NCBI RefSeq assembly: GCF_010729895.1
Contig: NZ_AP022612.1
Location: 5,456,001 to 5,520,000, forward strand
Length of the DNA: 64,000 nucleotides
Reading direction: 5' to 3'
Origin: Mycolicibacterium confluentis
Lineage (GTDB): Bacteria; Actinomycetota; Actinomycetes; Mycobacteriales; Mycobacteriaceae
Translations under genes and position numbers: made by a program
In this document: positions 52,368 through 59,767 of the stretch, in pieces
How positions within the stretch are numbered: the stretch's first letter is position 1
Layout of the letters: every line of letters begins with the position of its first letter
The notes under the pieces: model-generated
What the model saw: the letters and a program-made list of their open reading frames with translations, nothing else
Told to the model about the DNA's origin: nothing
The model's database searches: none

Positions 52368-53230
52368 CCCGGTTCGGGACCCGTCGCTACCGGACGCCCC
52401 GGCGTGCTCGACCACTCCGACCACGAGCCCGGATACAGTGCGGCGTCGATGCCGGCGATGGCCAGGGCGGCGATCTGATGCGTGGCGGTCACACCGGAAC
52501 CGCAGTACACCGCGACCTGCCCGGTGTCGGCGCCGAGGCTGGCGAACCGCTCCTGCAGTTCCGTGGCTGGGCGGAAACCACCTGCAGCCGTGAGGTTCTC
52601 GGCCGTCGGGGCGGACACCGCACCGGGGACGTGACCGGCCACCGGATCCAGCGGCTCCTCCTCCCCGCGGTAGCGCGCGCCAGCTCGGGCGTCGAGGACA
52701 TGCCCATCGCCGGCGTGGGCCAAAGCCGCAATCGCATCGCCGTCCAGCGTCGGCATGCCTTCGAGCGAGCTGATCTCCACCGATCCCAGATCGGGTTGAC
52801 GCGCCGCGGTCTCCACCGGAAGCCCGGCCGCCACCCACGCAGGCCAGCCCCCGTCGAGCAGGCGGACATCCTCGATGCCTGCGGCCCGCAGCAGCCACCA
52901 CGCCCTGGCTGCGGCCTGTCCGCCCCAGGCGTCGTAGACCACGACCGGGTCACCGTCGTCGAGACCCCACGAGCGGGCATGGGCCTGCAGTTGCGCCGCG
53001 GTGGGCAGCGGATGCCGGCCCCGCCCGGTGATCGAATGGTCGGACAGTTCGGCGTCGAGATCGACGTACGTCGCACCCGGCACGTGCCCGGCAAGGTAGT
53101 CGGCTCGGCCGTCGGGTGCCGCCACAGTCCAGCGCACATCGAGAATGCGCAGACGCGGATCGGACAACCGCGCGGCAAGGTCGCTGGGGGAGATGAGGAC
53201 CGGTGACGACGACGTGCTCACCGGACTCAC
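52364..53230 (-). CDS. sseB: Sulfurtransferase (tandem rhodanese) SseB
   Basis: 288 residues with two rhodanese domains (about 10-130 and 160-285). The second holds the active-site loop CGSGVTA with the persulfide-forming Cys; the first is the inactive structural copy (YDAWGGQAAARAWW). It transfers sulfur from thiosulfate or 3-mercaptopyruvate. The C-terminal YPGSWSEWSS is typical. Start GTG 53230 is 1 nt after the EVE gene stop, so the two form one unit. Confidence 0.9.
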   Translation of the reverse strand: MSPVSTSSSPVLISPSDLAARLSDPRLRILDVRWTVAAPDGRADYLAGHVPGATYVDLDAELSDHSITGRGRHPLPTAAQLQAHARSWGLDDGDPVVVYDAWGGQAAARAWWLLRAAGIEDVRLLDGGWPAWVAAGLPVETAARQPDLGSVEISSLEGMPTLDGDAIAALAHAGDGHVLDARAGARYRGEEEPLDPVAGHVPGAVSAPTAENLTAAGGFRPATELQERFASLGADTGQVAVYCGSGVTATHQIAALAIAGIDAALYPGSWSEWSSTPGRPVATGPEPG

Positions 53231-53231
53231 C

Positions 53232-53657
53232 CTACGACGGTGGCACAGCCGTCATCGCCGAACGGATCAGGGCGAAGTCGGCATCCGGGATCCGGAACAG
53301 CCCGAACCGAAACCGGTAGCCCCAGCGCTTCTTGTCCTCGATGAACCCGAGGCCGTCGAGGAGGGGACGGATCGGTGTCTCGGTGCAGTCGAGAAACTCC
53401 ATCCGACGCCTGAAGGGGTGGAAGCCTTCGGTCATCTGCACCTGAAACGGTTCGTCGTCGACGATCCGGCCCAGAGCGGTGAACGCCTGCAACGGCGCAC
53501 CGTCGGGGTGATCGGTCCTGGGCGAATAGAAGGCCACCCAATCGTCGCGAACGAGTCTGCGCAGCCGATCCGGTGTGCCGTGGTCGGATTGGGTGAAGCC
53601 GCCTGCCACGCCGCGCAGGACATGGTCGCGGCCGACGGTGTTGATCCATGCGGTCAT
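53232..53657 (-). CDS. EVE-domain protein
   Basis: 141 residues covering a complete EVE (PUA-like) domain: TAWINTVGRDHVLRGVAGGF at the start, WVAFYSPRTD in the middle and GYRFRFGLFRIPDADFALI at the end. EVE folds bind modified bases in DNA or RNA, and some occur in defence or RNA-modification systems; nothing here shows which. Upstream partner of sseB. Confidence 0.85.
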   Translation of the reverse strand: MTAWINTVGRDHVLRGVAGGFTQSDHGTPDRLRRLVRDDWVAFYSPRTDHPDGAPLQAFTALGRIVDDEPFQVQMTEGFHPFRRRMEFLDCTETPIRPLLDGLGFIEDKKRWGYRFRFGLFRIPDADFALIRSAMTAVPPS

Positions 53658-53720
53658 GACCGGACGTTAGGCGTCGGGTCGGACATCGCGTGTGCTCTAA
53701 TCCACAGGCAGGAGGTGCCC

Positions 53721-54791
53721 GTGCCCGCAACCGCAGCGATACCCGCAAGTCCCGCCGACGTCACCGCGACATGGCTGACCGACATCTTGGCCGCCGACGT
53801 CGTCGATGCGACCGTGGTCCCCGTCGGCACCGGTCAGACCGGCGCCACGTACCGCGTGACTCCCGTCTACCGAGACCCGCGCCCAGACCTTCCCGCGACC
53901 GTCATTGTCAAACTGCCGTCGCAGGAGGAGGCGGTGAGGGAACGCGTGGCGCTGGGTTACCGCTCCGAGCACGCGTTCTACACCGAAGTGGCGGCCACCG
54001 TCGCGGTCCCGTTGCCGAGGGTGTATCACTGCGAGATGGACCGCGACGGTGCGGATTTCGTCCTGGTGCTCGCGGACTTGGCCCCCGCCGAACAGGGAGA
54101 CCAGATCGCGGGCTGCACTCCGGCCGAAGCCGCGCTGGCCGTGACCGCGCTGGCCGGACTGCACGGACCCCGGTGGTGCGATCCGACGTGGGACAGCTTC
54201 ACCGGTGCGACGATGCCACGCCCCACGGCGGACTTCGCGCAGGGGATGGGCGCCTTGGCGACAATGGCCGCCGAGACGACGATCTCCCGACTGGGACCGC
54301 GGATGAGCGCCGCCGACCGGGGCACCCTGGCCGCCGCCGCGGACGCGGTGACCGACTGGCTGCTGCTCGAACCGGATCGGTTCGCGCTGCTGCACGGCGA
54401 CTTTCGGGCTGACAACCTGCTGTTCGATCCGGATCGCACGACGGTGACCGTGGTGGACTGGCAGACACTGACCGTCGGCCTGCCGACCCGCGACCTGGCC
54501 TACTTCACCGCCACCAGCCTGCTGCCCAAGGTTCGCGCCGAGATCGAACGGGATCTGGTGGCCGAGTACCACCGCGAACTGCAGCGCCTGGGTGTCGACG
54601 GCTTCGACGCCGAGACATGTTGGCGCGATTACCGATTGGGCACGTTGCAGGCGCCGCTCATTACGACGTTCGGCTTCGCGTTCGCCGCGTCCACCGAACG
54701 TGGCGACGACATGGTGCTCGCGATGCTCGAACGAGGGTGCCGCGCGATCCGCGAACTCGAGAGCCTGGAGCTGATCAGCTCACTGACCTGA
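53721..54791 (+). CDS. Phosphotransferase (APH / ecdysteroid-kinase-like)
   Basis: 356 residues of kinase-like fold: VIVKLPS with the nucleotide Lys, FVLVLADLAPAEQGDQIAGC, the catalytic LLHGDFRADNLLFDP, and VVDWQTLTVGLPTRDLAYF for Mg2+. Actinobacterial members of this group phosphorylate unknown small molecules and are often annotated as aminoglycoside phosphotransferases without proof of resistance. GTG 53721 has GCAGGAGG at ideal spacing. Ends 12 bp inside the convergent XRE gene. Confidence 0.85.
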   Translation: MPATAAIPASPADVTATWLTDILAADVVDATVVPVGTGQTGATYRVTPVYRDPRPDLPATVIVKLPSQEEAVRERVALGYRSEHAFYTEVAATVAVPLPRVYHCEMDRDGADFVLVLADLAPAEQGDQIAGCTPAEAALAVTALAGLHGPRWCDPTWDSFTGATMPRPTADFAQGMGALATMAAETTISRLGPRMSAADRGTLAAAADAVTDWLLLEPDRFALLHGDFRADNLLFDPDRTTVTVVDWQTLTVGLPTRDLAYFTATSLLPKVRAEIERDLVAEYHRELQRLGVDGFDAETCWRDYRLGTLQAPLITTFGFAFAASTERGDDMVLAMLERGCRAIRELESLELISSLT

Positions 54792-55583
54792 GCCTGGTGC
54801 CGCGTCGACGAAAGCGCGCACTCGCCGCAGGACGTTGGGCGCGATGGCGCCGCCGTTGCGGATCTCCCACAGCTGCGCAGGCACGACACCCAATAGCGCA
54901 CACACCATCACCTCGGGCAGATTCGACTCACGGCAGGCGCGGTCGAGTTGGGCACCCACGCTGCCGGCCAGGCGAGTCAGCAGCGACTGCCGGGTGGCCT
55001 CCAGCGCGCGAAGGTGACTGAGCAGGGCCGATGCGGATTCCCCACCGGTGTTGACCGCCACCCGCCACGAGTTGGCGGTCAGCTGCTCCGCCTTGACGCA
55101 CTGGGCGAGCACCGAGGTGACGACGTTTTCGTATTCGTTTGACGACGGCGCGGGAAGCCGGGCGATCACCGAGTTGAGCGTCTCCAGCTGAGCTTCGGCG
55201 TACCCCACCAGTACCGCGATGTCGGTGCCGGGATCGGCGGTGACAGCGGCCGCGACATGGGTCCCGGGCGGCGAACCACTGGCCGTCAACTGGCTGGCCT
55301 CGGACTGGGCATCGGCGGCAGCGAGGAGTCGGGCGTAGCTTCCGGGAGGCAGGCCGAGGCCATTCTCAACCTTTTGTACTGTGCTTTTGTGCGGTTTTCG
55401 GGCACCGCGCTCCAGGAAGCTCAGCCCCATCACGCTGACGCCGGACGCCTCGGCGAGATCGGCCAGGGACCAGTCGCGGGCCTCGCGCAACTGGCGGATC
55501 GCAGCGCCTGCGGATTCGCGGCTCAACGGGACTCTCCAGCCATGCAGAGGATCGTACACAGACCCAGTTCTATCGGTATGCAT
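54780..55583 (-). CDS. XRE-family transcriptional regulator
   Basis: 267 residues. A helix-turn-helix at about 24-80 (IRQLREARDWSLADLAEASG, LERGARKPHKSTVQKVENGL) is followed by a helical ligand or dimer region and a second HTH-like segment at the C-terminus (LLGVVPAQLWEIRNGGAIAP). It is divergent from whiB with an 86-bp shared spacer carrying GCATATACG repeats, so it probably controls itself and the ESX-2 locus. ATG 55583 lies inside one repeat. Confidence 0.82.
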   Translation of the reverse strand: MHTDRTGSVYDPLHGWRVPLSRESAGAAIRQLREARDWSLADLAEASGVSVMGLSFLERGARKPHKSTVQKVENGLGLPPGSYARLLAAADAQSEASQLTASGSPPGTHVAAAVTADPGTDIAVLVGYAEAQLETLNSVIARLPAPSSNEYENVVTSVLAQCVKAEQLTANSWRVAVNTGGESASALLSHLRALEATRQSLLTRLAGSVGAQLDRACRESNLPEVMVCALLGVVPAQLWEIRNGGAIAPNVLRRVRAFVDAAPGSGQ

Positions 55584-55632
55584 ATACGTTATTGAATACG
55601 TTTTATTGCGAGATGCCGCGTTCGCATATACG
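55580..55632. repeat. GCATATACG direct repeats in the XRE-whiB spacer
   Basis: Identical 9-mers at 55580-55588 and 55624-55632, 44 bp apart, in an AT-rich stretch unusual for this genome. One overlaps the XRE start codon. Candidate operator pair. Confidence 0.45.
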
Positions 55633-55669
55633 CTTCCGACACAGTTTTCCGCTGAGAGGAGTCGGACGC

Positions 55670-56080
55670 ATGTTCACCCACCCCTGCGCTTCAGATCCTG
55701 ACCTTTGGTTCGGCTATCCCGACGACGACGGGGGCCATGGTCCGGCCAAGAACCGGTCCTACGAGACAGCGGCGGTCCAGGCCCGAACCCTCTGCCTGCG
55801 CCGATGCCCGCTCGCACAACAGCGGCGATGCGCCCAGCATGCGGTGGACCACGAGGTGGAGTTCGGCGTGTGGGCGGGAGTGAAACTGCCCGGCAACCAG
55901 TACCGCAAGCGCGGCGAACTCGAGCACGCACACGAGGTCCTGCGCAGGATCGCCACCGGCGAGATCAGCGCCCGCGAACTGCCCGAGAACGCCGCGCTGC
56001 TCGAGCGCCGCGAACGGGACGTGCTGCCGGCGGTGGCCGCGGTCTTCCACCGCATCCCGGCCGACGACGCCGCCGCCTGA
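55670..56080 (+). CDS. WhiB-family iron-sulfur regulator
   Basis: 136 residues. Four Cys (6, 42, 46, 54) and the G[VI]W turn EFGVWAGVKLPG identify a WhiB protein; a basic tail follows (YRKRGELE). The Cys spacing CLRRCPLAQQRRC is Cx3Cx7C instead of the usual Cx2Cx5C. AGAGGAG precedes ATG 55670. It stands at the head of the ESX-2 genes, 8 bp before the NlpC/P60 gene, recalling the role of WhiB6 at ESX-1. Confidence 0.85.
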   Translation: MFTHPCASDPDLWFGYPDDDGGHGPAKNRSYETAAVQARTLCLRRCPLAQQRRCAQHAVDHEVEFGVWAGVKLPGNQYRKRGELEHAHEVLRRIATGEISARELPENAALLERRERDVLPAVAAVFHRIPADDAAA

Positions 56081-56088
56081 GTGCGGCC

Positions 56089-56904
56089 ATGACCGAACTG
56101 GAGGTCCTGCTGCGGGCGCACCGATTGTTCACGACGGCCGTGCTGCCTTCGGCCCCGTTGACTGCCGGACACGTGCAGATGCCAGCGGTCGATGGCGGCA
56201 GCCGGGCGCTCGACGCCTACCGGGCCCGTCGACAGGCCGCGGTGCTGGCCCAGCGGACGGCGGCCCAGACGGACTCCGCGCTCGGCGGCGTCCTCTCGGG
56301 GGCGCAGCAGGACCATGCGCGTGCGCTGTCGTTGACCCGGCAGGTCCTCGACGAGGCCCGCCGCGACACCGGCGGTGCCGCGGATTCACCGGTGGCACAA
56401 CGTGAAGCGATCCGTCGTGCGGCGGCGCGACTGCGTACTCAGCACGGCCATGTCGTCACCGCTCGTCGGCGCGCGGCGCTGCGGTTGGCGATTCTGCGCG
56501 CCCTGCGTTACCGGGTGCTGCAGCGGTTCAGGCAGTCCGGGGGAGCGCCCCTGGCCCCCGGTGACACCAGGGCCGCGGTCGCCGTGCGCGCAGCCCTGTC
56601 GCGGCTGGGCCGACCCTATGTCTGGGGGGCCACCGGTCCCGACCGATTCGACTGCTCCGGCTTGGTGCAGTGGGCCTACCGTCAGGCGGGCGTCCAGATC
56701 GACAGGACCACCTATGACCAGATCGATGACGGAATCGCGGTGCCACGCTCTCAGGTTCGGCCCGGCGATCTGGTCTTCCCGCACTCGGGCCATGTGCAGA
56801 TGGCGATCGGCAACGGGATGGTCGTCGAGGCCCCGTACACGGGCGCGAATGTGCGAGTGAGTCCACTCGGCGACAACGTGGTGATCCGGCGGCCACTGGC
56901 CTAG
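56089..56904 (+). CDS. NlpC/P60 peptidoglycan hydrolase (Rv3896c-like)
   Basis: 271 residues: an N-terminal helical DUF4226-like part (about 1-120) and a C-terminal NlpC/P60 domain (about 160-271) with the catalytic Cys in RFDCSGLVQWAY and His in FPHSGHVQMAIGNG. It would cut peptide stems of peptidoglycan. There is no Sec signal, so secretion through the ESX apparatus is likely, as thought for its homologue in the M. tuberculosis ESX-2 locus. Coupled to whiB. Confidence 0.88.
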   Translation: MTELEVLLRAHRLFTTAVLPSAPLTAGHVQMPAVDGGSRALDAYRARRQAAVLAQRTAAQTDSALGGVLSGAQQDHARALSLTRQVLDEARRDTGGAADSPVAQREAIRRAAARLRTQHGHVVTARRRAALRLAILRALRYRVLQRFRQSGGAPLAPGDTRAAVAVRAALSRLGRPYVWGATGPDRFDCSGLVQWAYRQAGVQIDRTTYDQIDDGIAVPRSQVRPGDLVFPHSGHVQMAIGNGMVVEAPYTGANVRVSPLGDNVVIRRPLA

Positions 56905-56925
56905 GCAGACCGGCTCATTCGTGAA

Positions 56926-56955
56926 TTGTCGACCCCCAAGGATCGGGAGTAGCTT
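56926..56955 (+). promoter_or_regulatory. Promoter of the first DUF4226 gene, leaderless
   Basis: TTGTCG (56926-56931), 18 nt, TAGCTT (56950-56955); the ATG at 56963 follows 7 nt after the -10. Confidence 0.6.
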
Positions 56956-56962
56956 CACAGCC

Positions 56963-57328
56963 ATGACCGAGCAGGCGGGTGACGCGGCCGCGGTGCTCGA
57001 TGCGCGGCAGTCGGCCGTACTCGCCCGGCGCAACAACCTCGCCACCGCCGACCGCGTTCTGGCGGCTGTGGTGGCGGATGCGCACACCGCGACACTGGCG
57101 GCGCGGCGCCGTCTCGACGACATCGAAGACGAAGTCGAGGCACTGGTGACCCACCAGGATGAGCTTGGTCTGGACACTGCCGCCGGAGTGCTTGCGGTGC
57201 AACGCTTCCTGGTCGAGAAGCTGCGGGAGATTCACTCCGTCGTGGCCGATGCGGCATCCGATGCGGCGGCGAAGACGGCTGTCCTGCAGGGACTCTCGGC
57301 GCAATACGGCACACGGCAGTCCGAGTAG
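56963..57328 (+). CDS. DUF4226 protein (Rv3897c-like)
   Basis: 121 residues, nearly all helical: AAVLDARQSAVLARRNNLA, AARRRLDDIEDEVEALV, GLDTAAGVLAVQRFLVEKLR. The pattern matches the DUF4226 proteins of ESX-2 loci, thought to be secreted or to partner secreted proteins. ATG 56963 is preferred because it follows a -10 hexamer by 7 nt. Confidence 0.75.
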   Translation: MTEQAGDAAAVLDARQSAVLARRNNLATADRVLAAVVADAHTATLAARRRLDDIEDEVEALVTHQDELGLDTAAGVLAVQRFLVEKLREIHSVVADAASDAAAKTAVLQGLSAQYGTRQSE

Positions 57329-57362
57329 TCCACAAGCAGTCCACAGGCGCGGTCGCGGTGAA

Positions 57363-57391
57363 TTGTCACCTCCGCGCCTGCTCCGTAAGGT
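57363..57391 (+). promoter_or_regulatory. Promoter of the second DUF4226 gene
   Basis: TTGTCA (57363-57368), 17 nt, TAAGGT (57386-57391). Seven nt after the -10 comes ATG 57399, which opens a five-codon ORF (MEAPR) whose TGA overlaps the TTG start of the next gene. Confidence 0.7.
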
Positions 57392-57412
57392 CCGGCGCAT
57401 GGAGGCACCACG

Positions 57413-58897
57413 TTGAGCGTGCAGGACGACCTTCTGGCCGCGATGCGACACCTGAGCGCGGTCACGGGCGACTCCCAGGCATGGCAGCGCGGCCTCAATG
57501 AGGTCGAGATCGCCACGGCTACCATGCCCGTGTCGCCGCCTGCCGCCCTGGCGGCCGTCGTCGCCAAGATCCGCGCCAATCACCCGGCCCTCTTCGAAGC
57601 GAAGACGGGTGCCCCGATCACGCCCGGCGCTCCAAAGGCCCCCGCGCCCGGCCCACAGCAGGGCGAGGAAGCGACGGCGATCAAGAAGGCCGAAAGCGAT
57701 CTCGCGCGCCAGAATTCGTCGACCGCGACGCTCGACCTGCTGGTGATCTCGGCCATCCTCAACGCCCACGCGACCAGCGCCGACGGGGCCGAGAAGCTCA
57801 GCGCCCTGCAGGAGGAGATCGAACACGCCGTGCAGTCGCGGACCGATCTGGACACCCCGGCGGGCGCCCGCGACTTCCAACGGTTCCTCGCCGACAGACT
57901 GCGCCAGATCGGCGCCATCGTCGAGAACGCTCACCTCGACGACCGGTCCAAGGCCGCGATGGCCACCGCATGGACCGCGCTGTACGAGTCCACCAAACGC
58001 GTAGCCGCGCCGGCTGATGCCGAGACCGCGCCGCCGGCACCACCACCGCCGCGAAGCGGGACTTCGCCATCGGAACCGTTGCTGCCCTATGGCGCCGATG
58101 TGCCCGCCGATCTGCTGGCCGATCCATGGGCAGACCTCGGATTCGCGCCCACACCGGCACCTGCGGCACCTGCTGTCCCGCCCGGACCGCTGAACCCAGC
58201 ATCGCCGGCACCGGCAGTGTCGATGCCGGCGCTGCCGTCGATGCCCGCGACGTCGCCAGCGTCGGGCGGCCTGCCCGCGAGCCTGCCGAGTCTGCCGGGG
58301 CTGATGCCGTCGGGCCTCACCCGATCCGGAGCAGGAGCCGACGGCGGTGTGCTTCGAGATCCGCTCGACGGGCTCACCCTTGAAGAGCTGTTGGCCGAGG
58401 ATCAGGCACCCGCGGCCGACACCGCGGAGGACGACGAGGACGACGCCGCCACGGGCCCAGATGAGCCGTCCGCACCCGAAGCGCCCTCGACCGCAGTCCG
58501 CCTGCCCGACGGCAGCCACGTCAACGCGCCGACACCCGCGGTGGCTGAAGCACTCCGTGCGGTCCTCGCGGGTACGTCGGTGGCGGAGGCGTATCACCGT
58601 CACGGCCTCTCGATCCCACCGCCGGGCAGCGCGGTCCCGCATCCGGTCGATCCCAGCCGGGTCTCGACCGGCGACGTGGCGATGTTCTCCGACCGCCAGG
58701 CCGTGGCCCTCGACCGTCAGCGCGCCTTCGTCGACGGGCAGGTGCAGCCGATCACCACCGTCAGTGGCCCGAGTTTTCTAGGCTGGCTGCATCCGCCGGA
58801 GAGCGGCACCGCGCCGTCCTCGGGACCGGCCAATGCGCCCAGTGACACCGCGAAGCCCGCTCCGACGCGCCCGGCCGTCGCCGGTCGCGCAGGATAG
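57413..58897 (+). CDS. DUF4226 protein with Pro-rich linker (ESX-2 associated)
   Basis: 494 residues. A helical N-terminal half includes a DUF4226-like block (about 100-205, STATLDLLVISAILNAHATS, then DTPAGARDFQRFLADRLRQI). A long Pro/Ala linker follows (about 205-350), and a conserved C-terminal module (about 365-475) carries VRLPDGSHVNAPTPAVAEAL, STGDVAMFSDRQAVAL and GQVQPITTVSGPSFLGWL. TTG start 57413 has GGAGG at ideal spacing, within a five-codon leader ORF. Probably an ESX-2 substrate or substrate partner. Confidence 0.75.
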   Translation: MSVQDDLLAAMRHLSAVTGDSQAWQRGLNEVEIATATMPVSPPAALAAVVAKIRANHPALFEAKTGAPITPGAPKAPAPGPQQGEEATAIKKAESDLARQNSSTATLDLLVISAILNAHATSADGAEKLSALQEEIEHAVQSRTDLDTPAGARDFQRFLADRLRQIGAIVENAHLDDRSKAAMATAWTALYESTKRVAAPADAETAPPAPPPPRSGTSPSEPLLPYGADVPADLLADPWADLGFAPTPAPAAPAVPPGPLNPASPAPAVSMPALPSMPATSPASGGLPASLPSLPGLMPSGLTRSGAGADGGVLRDPLDGLTLEELLAEDQAPAADTAEDDEDDAATGPDEPSAPEAPSTAVRLPDGSHVNAPTPAVAEALRAVLAGTSVAEAYHRHGLSIPPPGSAVPHPVDPSRVSTGDVAMFSDRQAVALDRQRAFVDGQVQPITTVSGPSFLGWLHPPESGTAPSSGPANAPSDTAKPAPTRPAVAGRAG

Positions 58898-58908
58898 AAA
58901 GGTTCCTG

Positions 58909-59220
58909 ATGGACATCAACATCGACACCGAACACCTGCGTGAGGCCGCGCGCCAACACGGTGCCGCCGCCGAGCAGCTGTCCGCGGTTCCGCAGAGCCA
59001 CGACGCCATCCAGCAGAGCCTTGATTCCCTGGGACCGATCTTCGCCGAACTGCGAGAAGCTGGCCGAACGCTGCTGGACCAGCGTCGGGCCAGCTACGAG
59101 CAACAGGCCAGCGACCACGCTGACATGGCCCGGCACCTCGAGCACGCGGCAGTGACGTGGGAGGCCGACGAGGATGAACGGGCCCGGCGAATCCAGGCCG
59201 TGCACGACGATCCGGCCTGA
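58909..59220 (+). CDS. EspC-like ESX secretion-associated protein
   Basis: 103 residues with no Cys or hydrophobic helix: INIDTEHLREAARQHGAAAE, DSLGPIFAELREAGRTLLDQ, then a charged tail. Two amphipathic helices of this type define the EspC/EspF (type VII target) family, whose members are secreted by ESX systems. AGAAAGG lies upstream of the ATG. Followed 3 nt later by the next gene. Confidence 0.75.
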   Translation: MDINIDTEHLREAARQHGAAAEQLSAVPQSHDAIQQSLDSLGPIFAELREAGRTLLDQRRASYEQQASDHADMARHLEHAAVTWEADEDERARRIQAVHDDPA

Positions 59221-59223
59221 CGC

Positions 59224-59526
59224 GTGAACGAGCCCAACCCCGAGTTCGACGCCATCCACCCCAGCGGGCACATCCTGTTCCGCAGCTGTCGCGGTGGTTA
59301 CCTGCACAGCGTGGTCCTCGCCGAGGCCGCGCTGAGCGCCGAAGCGGGCACCCTGGCTGAGGCGATCAAACGCACCGCTGAGGTGTCGTATCACAAGGCC
59401 CTGATGGAGGTGCGGGACGAGATCATCGCCGCGGGTCACACGCCATCAGACGATGTGCCCGGGCCACGTGATCTGGGGCGGGCGATCGAGCGTCTCCGGG
59501 AGCACCGACTCGAAGCGGAGGACTGA
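59224..59526 (+). CDS. DUF2694 (EspH-related) protein
   Basis: 100 residues with ASGHILF-type strand HPSGHILFRSCRGGYLHSVV and helix LAEAIKRTAEVSYHKALMEV. This matches DUF2694, a YbaB-like fold that includes EspH relatives, likely a cytosolic helper or chaperone for the EspC-like protein encoded 3 nt upstream. GTG start. Confidence 0.68.
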   Translation: MNEPNPEFDAIHPSGHILFRSCRGGYLHSVVLAEAALSAEAGTLAEAIKRTAEVSYHKALMEVRDEIIAAGHTPSDDVPGPRDLGRAIERLREHRLEAED

Positions 59527-59531
59527 CCTCC

Positions 59532-59675
59532 TCAGCGCACCCATCGCTGCGCGGTGTCGGCTGGCGGAGCGATGTCGGACGGCGGTGCGATGGGGTTGGC
59601 GCCGAACAGTTCCCGAGCCTTGGCCAGCATCGCGCGAACCTCGTCCAACTGCTGCTGCAGCACCGAATCGGCCAT
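59532..59675 (-). CDS. Candidate small ORF opposite the ESX-2 genes
   Basis: 47 codons: MADSVLQQQLDEVRAMLAKA, then RELFGANPIAPPSDIAPPAD and a short tail. The first half is a clean amphipathic or coiled-coil helix, the second Pro-rich. It fills the only sizeable gap in the locus, divergent from the DUF5631 gene. No strong ribosome-binding site was seen. I do not recognise it; it may be chance. Confidence 0.4.
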   Translation of the reverse strand: MADSVLQQQLDEVRAMLAKARELFGANPIAPPSDIAPPADTAQRWVR

Positions 59676-59732
59676 GTCACGACGCTACTGAAGCCTCCGT
59701 GACCGCACAATTCATTCCGACGAATCTGTGAA

Positions 59733-59760
59733 CTGACAGGCTCGCACACCCCGGTACTCT
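59733..59760 (+). promoter_or_regulatory. Promoter of the DUF5631 gene, leaderless
   Basis: CTGACA (59733-59738), 16 nt, TACTCT (59755-59760); the GTG start at 59768 follows 7 nt after the -10. Confidence 0.65.
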
Positions 59761-59767
59761 TGCTCAG

